Assembly (NCBI GenBank): GCA_025963345.1
Contig: JAOPUS010000057.1
Location: 1 to 8,155 of the forward strand
Length of the DNA: 8,155 nt
From: Blastococcus sp.
Lineage (GTDB): Bacteria; Actinomycetota; Actinomycetes; Mycobacteriales; Geodermatophilaceae
Direction of reading: 5' to 3'
The notes under the pieces were generated by a model, which saw only the letters and a program-made list of their open reading frames with translations, searched no databases and was not told the origin of the DNA. A program made the translations under genes and the position numbers. Position 1 is the stretch's first letter; every line of letters begins with the position of its first letter. Positions 1 through 6,283 of this stretch are shown piece after piece.

Positions 1-435
1 GGCCGGGTCAACGTCGCCGCCCGCGCCTGCGGCATCTCGATCCGGGCCTTCGAGCTGGCCATCCAGTACGCCCAGCAGCGGGAGACGTTCGGCAAGCCGA
101 TCGCCCAGCACCAGGCGATCGCCTTCCAGCTGGCCGAGATGGCGACCAAGGTGGAGGCCTCCCACACGATGATGGTGCGGGCCGCCCGGCTGAAGGACGC
201 AGGCTCGCGCAACGACGTCGAGGCCGGCATGGCCAAGCTGATCGCCAGCGAGTACTGCGCCGAGGTCACCACCCAGTCCTTCCGGATCCACGGCGGCTAC
301 GGCTACTCCAAGGAATACGAGATCGAGCGGCTCATGCGTGAGGCGCCGTTCCTGCTCATCGGCGAGGGCACCAGCGAGATCCAGAAGACGATCATCAGCC
401 GTGGCCTGCTCAAGGAGTACGCGCTCAAGCGCTGA
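1..435 (+). CDS. Acyl-CoA dehydrogenase, C-terminal part (5' end outside the window)
   Basis: This is the last 144 codons of a flavin-dependent acyl-CoA dehydrogenase, which introduces an alpha-beta double bond into an acyl-CoA thioester and passes electrons to electron-transfer flavoprotein. Frame 1 is open from base 1 to the TGA at 433-435. The C-terminal helical domain is visible: QQRETFGKPI (fragment residues 25-34), the HGGYGYSKEYEIER block (from 97), and GEGTSEIQK, whose Glu122 aligns with the catalytic base of medium- and short-chain enzymes (the Glu of their YEGT motif). Glycine replaces the usual tyrosine just before that Glu. Family members are about 380-400 residues, so about 240 N-terminal residues lie outside the window. 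An internal ATG at 139 is not the real start, because homology extends upstream of it. The substrate chain length cannot be told from this fragment. The gene converges on the MFS gene, with 3 bases between stop codons. Confidence 0.95.
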   Translation, partial: GRVNVAARACGISIRAFELAIQYAQQRETFGKPIAQHQAIAFQLAEMATKVEASHTMMVRAARLKDAGSRNDVEAGMAKLIASEYCAEVTTQSFRIHGGYGYSKEYEIERLMREAPFLLIGEGTSEIQKTIISRGLLKEYALKR

Positions 436-438
436 CTC

Positions 439-1692
439 TCACGCGGGCGGGGCGACGACCTCGTCCTTGGCCGTCGTCGGGACCGCCGCGTTCGAGCTCC
501 GGCTCAACGCGGCGAGCCCGCCGACGGTCAGGACGGCGACGACGATGCCCAGGGGCACGGCGGTGCCGCTGCCGCCGAGGCCGACCAGCGGTGCCGCCAG
601 GGCCCCGACGACCAGCTGGATCGTTCCCATCACCGCGGCGGCGGTGCCGGCGACGGCGTGGTGGTCGGCGAGCGCGAGCGCCGTCGCCGACGGGACGAGC
701 AGGCCCAGCGCGGCCACCACGAGGAAGAGGGCGACCTCGACGCCGGCCAGGCCGGGGCCGCCGCCGCCGGGCGGGTCGAGCAGCACGAGCGCGACGAGCA
801 GCACGCCGCCGGCCGCCTGGAGGGCCGAGCCGATCAGGACCAGTCGCCGCTGCGGCACCCGTTCGGCCAGCCGGGCGGCGAGCTGACCGGCTCCGATCAA
901 CCCGGCGGCGTTGACGCCGAACAGGATGGCGAAGACGGTGCTCGAGGTGCCGTGCACCTCCTGCGCGACGAACGAGAAGCCACCGATGTAGCTGAACATC
1001 GCGGCGAAGGCCAGCGCGCTGCCGACGGCGTAGGCCAGGAAGTCCCGCTCGCGCAACAGCGCGCCCATGGTGCGTCCGGTCGCCGCGAGGCCGCCGCGCG
1101 TCCGCCGGTCAGCCGGCAGCGTCTCGCGGAAGAAGAAGACGACCGAGAGCAGCAGGAGCGCCCCGAAGACGGTCAGGGCCAGGAACACGGTCCGCCAGTC
1201 GCCCAGCTTCAGCAGGCCCGTCCCGATCAGCGGGGCGACGATCGGGGCGACGCCGAAGACAAGCATGAGCCGCGCGAAGAAGCGGGTGAACTGCACCCCG
1301 GAGTAGAGGTCGCGGACGACGGCCCGCGAGATCACCAGACCCGCGGACCCGGCGAGCCCCTGCACCACCCGGAAGACGAGCAGCAGCTCCGCGGACGGCG
1401 CCAGGGCGCAGAGCAGCGAGGAGAGGCAGAACAGCGTCATCCCGACGACGAGGGGCAGCTTCCGCCCGTAGCGGTCGCTGAGCGGACCCACCAGCAGCTG
1501 CCCCACGCCCAGTCCGACGAAGCTCGCGGTCAGCGTCAGCTGGATCTCGCTGGCACTGGCCGCCAGGTCACGGGCCATCTCGGGAAAGGCGGGTAAGTAG
1601 ATGTCCGAGGTCGCCGGGCCGATCGCGGTGAGCCCGGCCAGGACCGGGACCATCGCCCGGCCGTGCGTGCGGGGTGAGGTCGAGACGCCCAC
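439..1692 (-). CDS. Bcr/CflA-type MFS drug exporter
   Basis: A 417-residue major facilitator of the DHA1 (12-helix) drug:H+ antiporter type, most like the Bcr/CflA group. It should sit in the cytoplasmic membrane and export small toxic molecules using the proton gradient. Visible signatures are SDIYLPAFP in helix 1 (residues 29-37, with the conserved Asp30), loop 2-3 motif A GPLSDRYGRK (69-78), and the helix-4 block FRVVQGLAGSAG followed by SRAVVRDLY (107-130), characteristic of Bcr/CflA. Two sets of about six hydrophobic segments flank a charged central loop near residues 190-215. The GTG start at 1692 is chosen because GGAGG lies 4 bases upstream; the alternative Met14 has no ribosome site. 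The C-terminal tail is short and polar. The gene lies 130 bases downstream of the GT39 gene but is separated from it by a hairpin, so it probably has its own promoter. The substrate cannot be predicted: Bcr/CflA proteins are known for bicyclomycin, chloramphenicol and sulfonamide resistance. Confidence 0.93.
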   Translation of the reverse strand: MGVSTSPRTHGRAMVPVLAGLTAIGPATSDIYLPAFPEMARDLAASASEIQLTLTASFVGLGVGQLLVGPLSDRYGRKLPLVVGMTLFCLSSLLCALAPSAELLLVFRVVQGLAGSAGLVISRAVVRDLYSGVQFTRFFARLMLVFGVAPIVAPLIGTGLLKLGDWRTVFLALTVFGALLLLSVVFFFRETLPADRRTRGGLAATGRTMGALLRERDFLAYAVGSALAFAAMFSYIGGFSFVAQEVHGTSSTVFAILFGVNAAGLIGAGQLAARLAERVPQRRLVLIGSALQAAGGVLLVALVLLDPPGGGGPGLAGVEVALFLVVAALGLLVPSATALALADHHAVAGTAAAVMGTIQLVVGALAAPLVGLGGSGTAVPLGIVVAVLTVGGLAALSRSSNAAVPTTAKDEVVAPPA

Positions 1693-1696
1693 GATG

Positions 1697-1701
1697 CCTC
1701 C
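1697..1701 (-). promoter_or_regulatory. Ribosome binding site of the MFS exporter
   Basis: On the minus strand this reads GGAGG, 4 bases before the GTG at 1692. It decides the start: the next in-frame ATG (at 1653) has no Shine-Dalgarno-like sequence. Confidence 0.7.
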
Positions 1702-1752
1702 GTCTGCGGCAGGCCCGCGCCGCTGGAACGGGGGACCTGGTGTGGCGTGCTG

Positions 1753-1766
1753 CTGTCGGGCGACAG
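1753..1766. promoter_or_regulatory. Palindrome upstream of the MFS exporter, possible operator
   Basis: CTGTCG-GG-CGACAG is a perfect 6-bp inverted repeat with a 2-base centre, about 60-75 bases upstream of the exporter start. Drug exporters are often repressed by TetR- or MarR-type regulators that bind short palindromes of this kind, so an operator is plausible. No regulator gene is present in the window and no convincing -35/-10 pair can be seen beside it. With so short a loop it would be a poor RNA hairpin. The alternative is chance in GC-rich DNA. Confidence 0.3.
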
Positions 1767-1774
1767 TCTCACCA

Positions 1775-1803
1775 GGGACTCCGCCGTCGGAAGGCGGGGT
1801 CCC
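1775..1803 (-). terminator. Probable hairpin terminator after the GT2-GtrA/GT39 operon
   Basis: GGGACTCCGCC (1775-1785) and GGCGGGGTCCC (1793-1803) form an 11-bp stem with one mismatch (a U.G wobble in plus-strand RNA, A/C in minus-strand RNA) and a 7-base loop. It begins 19 bases after the stop codon of the GT39 gene in the minus-strand direction. There is no T-run, which is common for actinobacterial terminators. It would separate the glycosylation operon from the exporter gene downstream. Confidence 0.5.
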
Positions 1804-1822
1804 CCGCAGGCTCTCGGTGAGG

Positions 1823-3892
1823 TCAGCCCACCGGCCTGCTCAGGTCGTACATCGTCACCCCGTCGATCGTCTGCGCCTGGAAGTTCGCCGCCACCCAGGC
1901 GGCGATCTCGTGGGCGGTGTCGCTCCCGGTGCCGCTGCGCACGCCGACTCCGCCGCCGATGAACCAGTGCACCTGACCGTCGGCCACGTACTGCTGGAAC
2001 TGGGCGAGGGTGGGCGAGGGGTCGCTGCCGTTGAAGCCACCGAGCGGCATCACCGGCAGTTCGGTGGCGAGCTGGTAGCCGGCCGCCTGGTTGGAGCCGA
2101 CAGCGGCCGCGACCCAGGTGTAGGAGGAGGCGTCCTGGGCCAGCGCGGTGGCGAGGGCGTCGCTCACCTTCGCTGCGTCGAGCAGCCCGCCCATGCCGCC
2201 GCCCACGGTCGCGCCGCCCCGGCCGGTCGGACCGCCGGGGACGCCGGGCAGCACGCCGCCGGCACCGCCCGGGAAGCCGTTCGCGGTCCCGTTCCGACCG
2301 CCGGGGAGCCCGCCGGTCCGGTTCGGCGCACCACGGTTCGTCGTGGTGAGCGGGGGAAGCCCGCCCCGGCCCGCTCCACCGAAGCCGACGCCGGTCACGG
2401 CCGGTCCGGCGCTGGGGATCGCGCCGCTCTGCGCCGTCCCGGCGGTGTCGAGAGCGTAAGCAGCCGGCCCGCCGAGCGCGGCCAGGAGACCGACAGCGAG
2501 CAGCGTCGCCGCCACCGCGCGGCCGACCCGGTCGGCGACGAGCAGACCCACCGCTGCCACCAGGCCGGCGACCAGCAGCAGCCACTTCAGCCAGGGCAGG
2601 TAGTCGCTGGACCGGCCGAGCAGCACCCATGCCCACAGTGCGGTGCAGGCCAGTGTCGCGGCCAGCACGATCCGGGCCCAGGCGAGGCCGCGGCGCTGCC
2701 ACAGCAACCCGCCGCCGACGCCGACCAGCGCCGCGATCGCCGGGGCAAGGGCCACCGTGTAGTACGCGTGGAAGATGCCCGCCATGAGGCTGAACACCGC
2801 CCCGGTGACCACGAGCCAGCCGCCCCACATGAGCAGCGCCGCGCGTCGCAGGTCGGTGCGCGGGGTGCGGCCGACGACGACCAGTCCGGCGACGCCGAGC
2901 GCCAGCGCCGCGGGCAGCAGCCAGGCCACCTGGCCACCGATGTCGGCGGCGAAGAGCCGTCCGATACCGGTCACGCCCCAGCCACGGCCGGCGCCGCCGC
3001 CCACGCTGCCCGTCTCGTTGCCGGTCAGCCGGCCCAGCCCGTTGTAGCCCCAGATCAGCTCCCACACGGAGTTGGTCTGGGAGCCGCCGATGTAGGGCCG
3101 CCACGAGTCGGGCACCAGTTCGACGACGGCCACCCACCAGCCACCGGACACCACCAGCGCGAGGCCGGCGCCCAGCACGTGCAGCAGCCGGCGGCGCAGC
3201 GTCGTCGGTGCGGCGACCAGGTACACCAGGGCGAACGCGGGGACGACGAGCAGCGCCTGCAGCATCTTGGTCAGGAAGGCGAACCCGACGAGGACGCCGA
3301 CCAGCGCCAGCCACCGCCCGCTGGCCTTCTCGACCGCGCGGGTGAGGGCGTACGCGGCCAGCGTCAGGAGCAGCACCAGCAGCGCGTCGGGATTGTTGAA
3401 GCGGAACATCAGGACGGCGACCGGCGTCAGGGCCATCGCGACCCCGGCGAGCAGGCCGGCTCCGGGCCCGGCGACCCGGCGGACGGCCAGGTACAGCACC
3501 CCCACGGTGGCCACGCCCATCAGCGCCTGCGGCACGAGGATCGACCACGACGACAGCCCGAACAGCCGCACCGACAGGGCCATCACCCACAGCGAGGCGG
3601 GCGGCTTGTCGACGGTGATCGAGTTGCCGGCGTCCGAGGCGCCGTAGAACAGCGCCTCCCAGTTCGCCGAGCCGGCCTGCGCGGCCGCGGAGTAGAACGC
3701 GTTGGCCCAGCCGGAGGCGGCCAGGTCCCACACGTAGAGCACGCCGGTGCCGGCGAGCAGGGTGAGCAGCGTCGGACGCACCCAGGCGGCGTCGGTGTCC
3801 CGACCCCGGGCCAGGCGGCGCAGCCGCGCACTGGTCGCGGTGTTCGTGGTCCCCCGCAATGGGCCCGCGGACGCGGTGGGAAGGGCGGTCAT
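1823..3892 (-). CDS. GT39/ArnT-like membrane glycosyltransferase (YkcB-like), GT-C fold
   Basis: A 689-residue integral membrane glycosyltransferase of the GT39/ArnT-like group, resembling Bacillus YkcB and many actinobacterial 'glycosyltransferase family 39' proteins. Such enzymes transfer a sugar from a polyprenyl-phosphate donor to an acceptor outside the membrane. Visible features are SGWANAFYSAAAQAGS (residues 60-75) in the first external loop, ITVDKPPASLWV (92-103, with Asp95), FRFNNPDALLVLLL, and about a dozen hydrophobic segments up to about residue 476. A glycine-, proline- and asparagine-rich linker (about 487-567) follows, then a soluble domain (about 568-689) containing SSYTWVAA and ending in GVTMYDLSRP, as in YkcB-type C-termini. 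The start at 3892 is an ATG overlapping the upstream stop codon as ATGA, with GGAG 8 bases before it (3901-3904). The longer open frame running to 5056 is rejected because it covers the GT2 gene in the wrong frame. Sugar and acceptor are unknown. Confidence 0.92.
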   Translation of the reverse strand: MTALPTASAGPLRGTTNTATSARLRRLARGRDTDAAWVRPTLLTLLAGTGVLYVWDLAASGWANAFYSAAAQAGSANWEALFYGASDAGNSITVDKPPASLWVMALSVRLFGLSSWSILVPQALMGVATVGVLYLAVRRVAGPGAGLLAGVAMALTPVAVLMFRFNNPDALLVLLLTLAAYALTRAVEKASGRWLALVGVLVGFAFLTKMLQALLVVPAFALVYLVAAPTTLRRRLLHVLGAGLALVVSGGWWVAVVELVPDSWRPYIGGSQTNSVWELIWGYNGLGRLTGNETGSVGGGAGRGWGVTGIGRLFAADIGGQVAWLLPAALALGVAGLVVVGRTPRTDLRRAALLMWGGWLVVTGAVFSLMAGIFHAYYTVALAPAIAALVGVGGGLLWQRRGLAWARIVLAATLACTALWAWVLLGRSSDYLPWLKWLLLVAGLVAAVGLLVADRVGRAVAATLLAVGLLAALGGPAAYALDTAGTAQSGAIPSAGPAVTGVGFGGAGRGGLPPLTTTNRGAPNRTGGLPGGRNGTANGFPGGAGGVLPGVPGGPTGRGGATVGGGMGGLLDAAKVSDALATALAQDASSYTWVAAAVGSNQAAGYQLATELPVMPLGGFNGSDPSPTLAQFQQYVADGQVHWFIGGGVGVRSGTGSDTAHEIAAWVAANFQAQTIDGVTMYDLSRPVG
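2190..2431 (-). other. Glycine-rich low-complexity linker region of the GT39 gene
   Basis: This stretch encodes roughly residues 487-567, dominated by Gly with Pro, Asn, Thr and Ala (for example GGLPGGRNGTANGFPGG). The DNA is a run of imperfect ccg/gcc-rich short repeats. It separates the last membrane helix from the C-terminal domain, so it is most likely a flexible extracytoplasmic spacer. Such DNA is prone to length change by slippage. Confidence 0.7.
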
Positions 3893-5178
3893 CGGGAGGT
3901 CTCCATCTCCAGGACTGCGGGGCCGCCGTCGGGGGTCGTCAAGGGGGTGCGGGGGCGGAAGACCCAGCCGCGGAAGAGCAGGAAGCGCAGCAGCGTGGCG
4001 GCCGCGTTGGCGACCAGGAGCAGCGCCACCTCCGCGGTGCGGGACGGCGTGGTGACCGCGTGCAGCCCCCAGAGCGCGCCGCTGGTGAGCGCCAGCCCGA
4101 GGGCGAACACGACCAGCCCCTGGAGCTGCGCGCGGGCCGCGCCGACGCCGCCGCGGATGCCGAAGGTGAGCCGCCGGTTGGCCGCGGTGTTGGCCACAGC
4201 GGTCAGCAGCAGCGCCGCCAGGTTGGCCGGCTGCGCGCCGACCGTGCCGCGGAGCAGCACGAAGATCGCCAGGTAGGCGAGCGTGGAGAGCACGCCCACG
4301 ATGGCGAAGCGGAGCAACTGGGTCACCAGGCCCGCGGGCACTCCCGGCACGGGATCGGGCAGCGGCTGCCGGCCGATCTGGGCCCGCAGTTCGGCGACCG
4401 GCAGCCGTCCGGTGGCGAACGCGCGCAGCATCCGGGCAATCCCGGCGAGGTCGGCGCGGGCGGTGGACACGATGTCGACGCGACTGTCCGGGTCGTCGAT
4501 CCAGTCGACCGGGACCTCGTGGATCCGCAGTCCGGCGCGCTCGGCGAGCACCAGGAGCTCGGTGTCGAAGAACCAGCCGGCGTCCTCGACCAGCGGCAGC
4601 AGCCGCCGGGCGACGTCCCCCCGGATCGCCTTGAAGCCGCATTGGGCGTCCGACAGCGAGGTGGCCAGGGTGCGGCGCAGCAGCAGGTTGTAGCCGCGAG
4701 AGATCACCTCCCGCTTCAGGCCGCGGACGACCCGGGACGAGCGGGACAGCCGGGTGCCGATCGCCAGGTCGGAGTGCCCACTGATCAGCGGTGCGACCAG
4801 GGGCAGCAGGGCGGCGAGGTCGGTGGAGAGGTCGACGTCCATGTAGACGAGCACGGGGGCGTCGGAGCGCAGCCACGCCGTCCGCAGGGCGCGTCCGCGG
4901 CCGGGCTCCGGCAGCACGAGCACCTCGACGCCGGGCAGTTCGGCGGCGACCCGGGCGGCCACCTCCACCGTCGCGTCGCTGCTCGCGTTCTCGGCGACCG
5001 TGATGCGGAAGGGATAGGGCAGCGCGCTCAGGTGCGCGTGCAGGCGGCGCAGGCACGGCTCGAGGTCGGTCTCCTCGTTGTGCACGGGGACGACGACGTC
5101 GAGGACCGGTTGCCGCGAGCCTGCTGCGTCGACACGGCCGGACGTGCCGGACAGGAGGACGGACATGGAGATCAACAT
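3889..5178 (-). CDS. GT2 polyprenyl-phosphate glycosyltransferase fused to a GtrA-type membrane domain
   Basis: A 429-residue two-domain protein. Residues about 25-250 form a GT2 catalytic domain of the dolichyl-phosphate glucose/mannose synthase type: VVVPVHNEE (28-36), the metal-binding DVD (114-116), the QCGFKA block (179-184), WFFDTELL (202-209) and VPVDWIDDPDSRVD (222-235). It should load a sugar from a nucleotide donor onto polyprenyl phosphate on the cytoplasmic face. Residues about 285-408 form a GtrA-like domain with four hydrophobic segments and the family signatures NRRLTF (334-339) and RFLLFRGWVF (398-407); GtrA proteins are thought to move the lipid-linked sugar across the membrane. 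The stop overlaps the GT39 start as ATGA, so translation is coupled. The start is uncertain: ATG at 5178 or 5166, neither with a good ribosome site. Longer versions (5265, 5394) overlap the divergent gene and lack recognisable sequence. Which sugar is carried is unknown. Confidence 0.92.
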   Translation of the reverse strand: MLISMSVLLSGTSGRVDAAGSRQPVLDVVVPVHNEETDLEPCLRRLHAHLSALPYPFRITVAENASSDATVEVAARVAAELPGVEVLVLPEPGRGRALRTAWLRSDAPVLVYMDVDLSTDLAALLPLVAPLISGHSDLAIGTRLSRSSRVVRGLKREVISRGYNLLLRRTLATSLSDAQCGFKAIRGDVARRLLPLVEDAGWFFDTELLVLAERAGLRIHEVPVDWIDDPDSRVDIVSTARADLAGIARMLRAFATGRLPVAELRAQIGRQPLPDPVPGVPAGLVTQLLRFAIVGVLSTLAYLAIFVLLRGTVGAQPANLAALLLTAVANTAANRRLTFGIRGGVGAARAQLQGLVVFALGLALTSGALWGLHAVTTPSRTAEVALLLVANAAATLLRFLLFRGWVFRPRTPLTTPDGGPAVLEMETSR

Positions 5179-5204
5179 CGGGCGCCGAGCTGGACCGGCG
5201 CCCG
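5179..5204. promoter_or_regulatory. Perfect hairpin touching the GT2-GtrA start codon
   Basis: CGGGCGCCG (5179-5187) and CGGCGCCCG (5196-5204) are perfectly complementary 9-base arms around the loop AGCTGGAC. On the minus strand the stem ends directly at the ATG at 5178 and occupies the place where a ribosome binding site would be. It could be an RNA structure limiting translation, a protein-binding palindrome in the divergent promoter region, or a sign that the message is leaderless or that the ATG at 5166 is used. Confidence 0.45.
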
Positions 5205-5263
5205 GAACCGCCTGGGTGTCACCTGTGAGTACCGGGCCGGGCGGCGCCGTGTAAGCAAGGGAC
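5179..5263. promoter_or_regulatory. Divergent intergenic region between the glycosylation operon and the MDR gene
   Basis: These 85 bases must hold promoters for both directions, unless promoters lie inside the coding regions. I see no convincing -35/-10 pair on either strand. The side nearest the GT2 gene is occupied by the hairpin at 5179-5204. The MDR start has only AAGG (5257-5260) 3 bases upstream, so either side could give leaderless messages, which are common in actinobacteria. Confidence 0.4.
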
Positions 5264-6199
5264 ATGCGCGCCGCTGGAGTGACCGAGTTCGGTGGGCCCG
5301 AGGCCCTGCACCTCGTCGACGTCCCCGATGAGCCGTTGGGCCCGGGCGAGGTGCGGCTGCGGGTGGCCGCGGCGGCGGTGAACCCGACCGACACCCACGC
5401 CCGCGCCGGCGCCTACGCCGAACGTGACCCGGTCAAGCAGCCGCCGTGGGTGCCGGGGATGGACGCCGCCGGCGTGGTCGTCGAGGTGGGCGACGGCGTC
5501 GACCACGTGGCACCGGGGGACACCGTGATGGCCATCGTCGTCCCGTCGGGCGCGCACGGGGGTTACCGGGAGGACCTCGTCCTGCCCGGCGACTCGGTGG
5601 TCCACGCCCCCGCGGGCACCGACGCGGTCGCCGCATCGACGCTGCCGATGAACGGCCTCACTGCGCGACTGGCCCTCGACCTCATGGCGCTGCGGCCGGG
5701 CCAGGTCCTGGCGGTGACCGGCGCGGCGGGCGCGTTCGGCGGCTACGTCGTCCAGCTGGCCAAGGCCGACGGGCTGACCGTCGTCGCCGATGCGTCCGAG
5801 GCCGACGAGGCGCTGGTGCGTGAGCTGGGCGCCGACGTCGTCGTCCGCCGGGGGGACGACGTCGCCGACCGGATCCGCGAGCACTTCCCCGAGGGCGTCG
5901 ACGGGCTGGCCGACGGGTCGGTGCAGGACGCGCTCGTGCTGTCTGCTGTGAAGGACGGCGGTGCGGTGGCGACCGTGCGCGGGTACCGCGGCGACGGCTC
6001 GCGCGACCTGCGGATGTTCCCCACGCGGGTGCATCGGGCGGCGCAGGACCGGGCCGCGCTGGACCGGCTCCGGCAGCAGGCCGAGGACGGCGTCCTGACG
6101 CTGCGGGTGGCGGAGACCTTCCCGGTGGAGAAGGCGGCCGAGGCCCACCGCAAGCTCGAGCGCGGCGGGGTGCGTGGCCGGCTGGTCCTGACCTTCTGA
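5264..6199 (+). CDS. Zinc-independent quinone oxidoreductase-type MDR enzyme
   Basis: A 311-residue medium-chain dehydrogenase/reductase of the quinone oxidoreductase (zeta-crystallin-like) branch, expected to be a cytosolic, NAD(P)H-dependent reductase of quinones, enones or similar carbonyl compounds. The N-terminal GroES-like domain shows GPGEVRLRVAAAAVNPTDTH (residues 26-45) and PWVPGMDAAGVVVEVGDGV (61-79). The Rossmann domain shows VTGAAGAFGGYVVQLAK (151-167), matching the family's glycine-rich nucleotide loop, and a typical C-terminal GRLVLTF. The protein has no cysteine at all, so the catalytic and structural zinc sites of alcohol dehydrogenases are absent. Length is normal (about 310-330). 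The ATG at 5264 is supported by the N-terminus MRAAGVTEFGGPEAL, usual for the family, although the ribosome site (AAGG) is poorly spaced. A hairpin follows 14 bases after the stop. The true substrate is unknown. Confidence 0.92.
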   Translation: MRAAGVTEFGGPEALHLVDVPDEPLGPGEVRLRVAAAAVNPTDTHARAGAYAERDPVKQPPWVPGMDAAGVVVEVGDGVDHVAPGDTVMAIVVPSGAHGGYREDLVLPGDSVVHAPAGTDAVAASTLPMNGLTARLALDLMALRPGQVLAVTGAAGAFGGYVVQLAKADGLTVVADASEADEALVRELGADVVVRRGDDVADRIREHFPEGVDGLADGSVQDALVLSAVKDGGAVATVRGYRGDGSRDLRMFPTRVHRAAQDRAALDRLRQQAEDGVLTLRVAETFPVEKAAEAHRKLERGGVRGRLVLTF

Positions 6200-6213
6200 A
6201 GTCGCGGCCAGTG

Positions 6214-6237
6214 CCCTGCACCTGGTTGGGTGCAGGG
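6214..6237 (+). terminator. Hairpin after the MDR gene, probable terminator
   Basis: CCCTGCACC (6214-6222) and GGTGCAGGG (6229-6237) form a perfect 9-bp stem with a 6-base loop, starting 14 bases after the MDR stop codon. The inner T/G can add a wobble pair. There is no T-run after it. It fits a rho-independent-like terminator, but it also lies 46 bases before the EthD start, so an operator for the EthD/ThDP genes is possible. Confidence 0.5.
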
Positions 6238-6269
6238 ACGGTCGTGGGCAGTGGAGCCCGAACGCCTTC

Positions 6270-6274
6270 GGAGG
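6270..6274 (+). promoter_or_regulatory. Ribosome binding site of the EthD gene
   Basis: GGAGG lies 9 bases before the ATG at 6284. It is the best match to the 16S 3' end among the plus-strand genes here and fixes the start of this small gene. Confidence 0.7.
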
Positions 6275-6283
6275 TAGCGAGAA

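Noticed and set aside
1536..3731. A 731-codon minus-strand open frame overlapping the GT39 and exporter genes
   Set aside because: It is in a different frame from the GT39 protein, Arg/Gly/Ala-rich, and has no membrane segments or motifs, while the GT39 frame has clear family signatures.
1601..4276. An 891-codon plus-strand open frame opposite the glycosyltransferase genes
   Set aside because: It is rich in Arg, Gln, Gly, His and Ala without any recognisable domain. It mirrors two convincing minus-strand genes; long antisense frames are expected where third codon positions are almost all G or C.
3893..5056. Upstream extension of the GT39 frame to 5056
   Set aside because: The extra residues are Arg/Pro/Ala-rich and overlap the GT2-GtrA gene out of frame. 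The ATGA junction with GGAG at 3901-3904 gives a natural start at 3892.
5179..5394. N-terminal extension of the GT2-GtrA protein to an ATG at 5265 or 5394
   Set aside because: The extra residues lack family similarity and would overlap the start of the divergent MDR gene; no ribosome site supports them.
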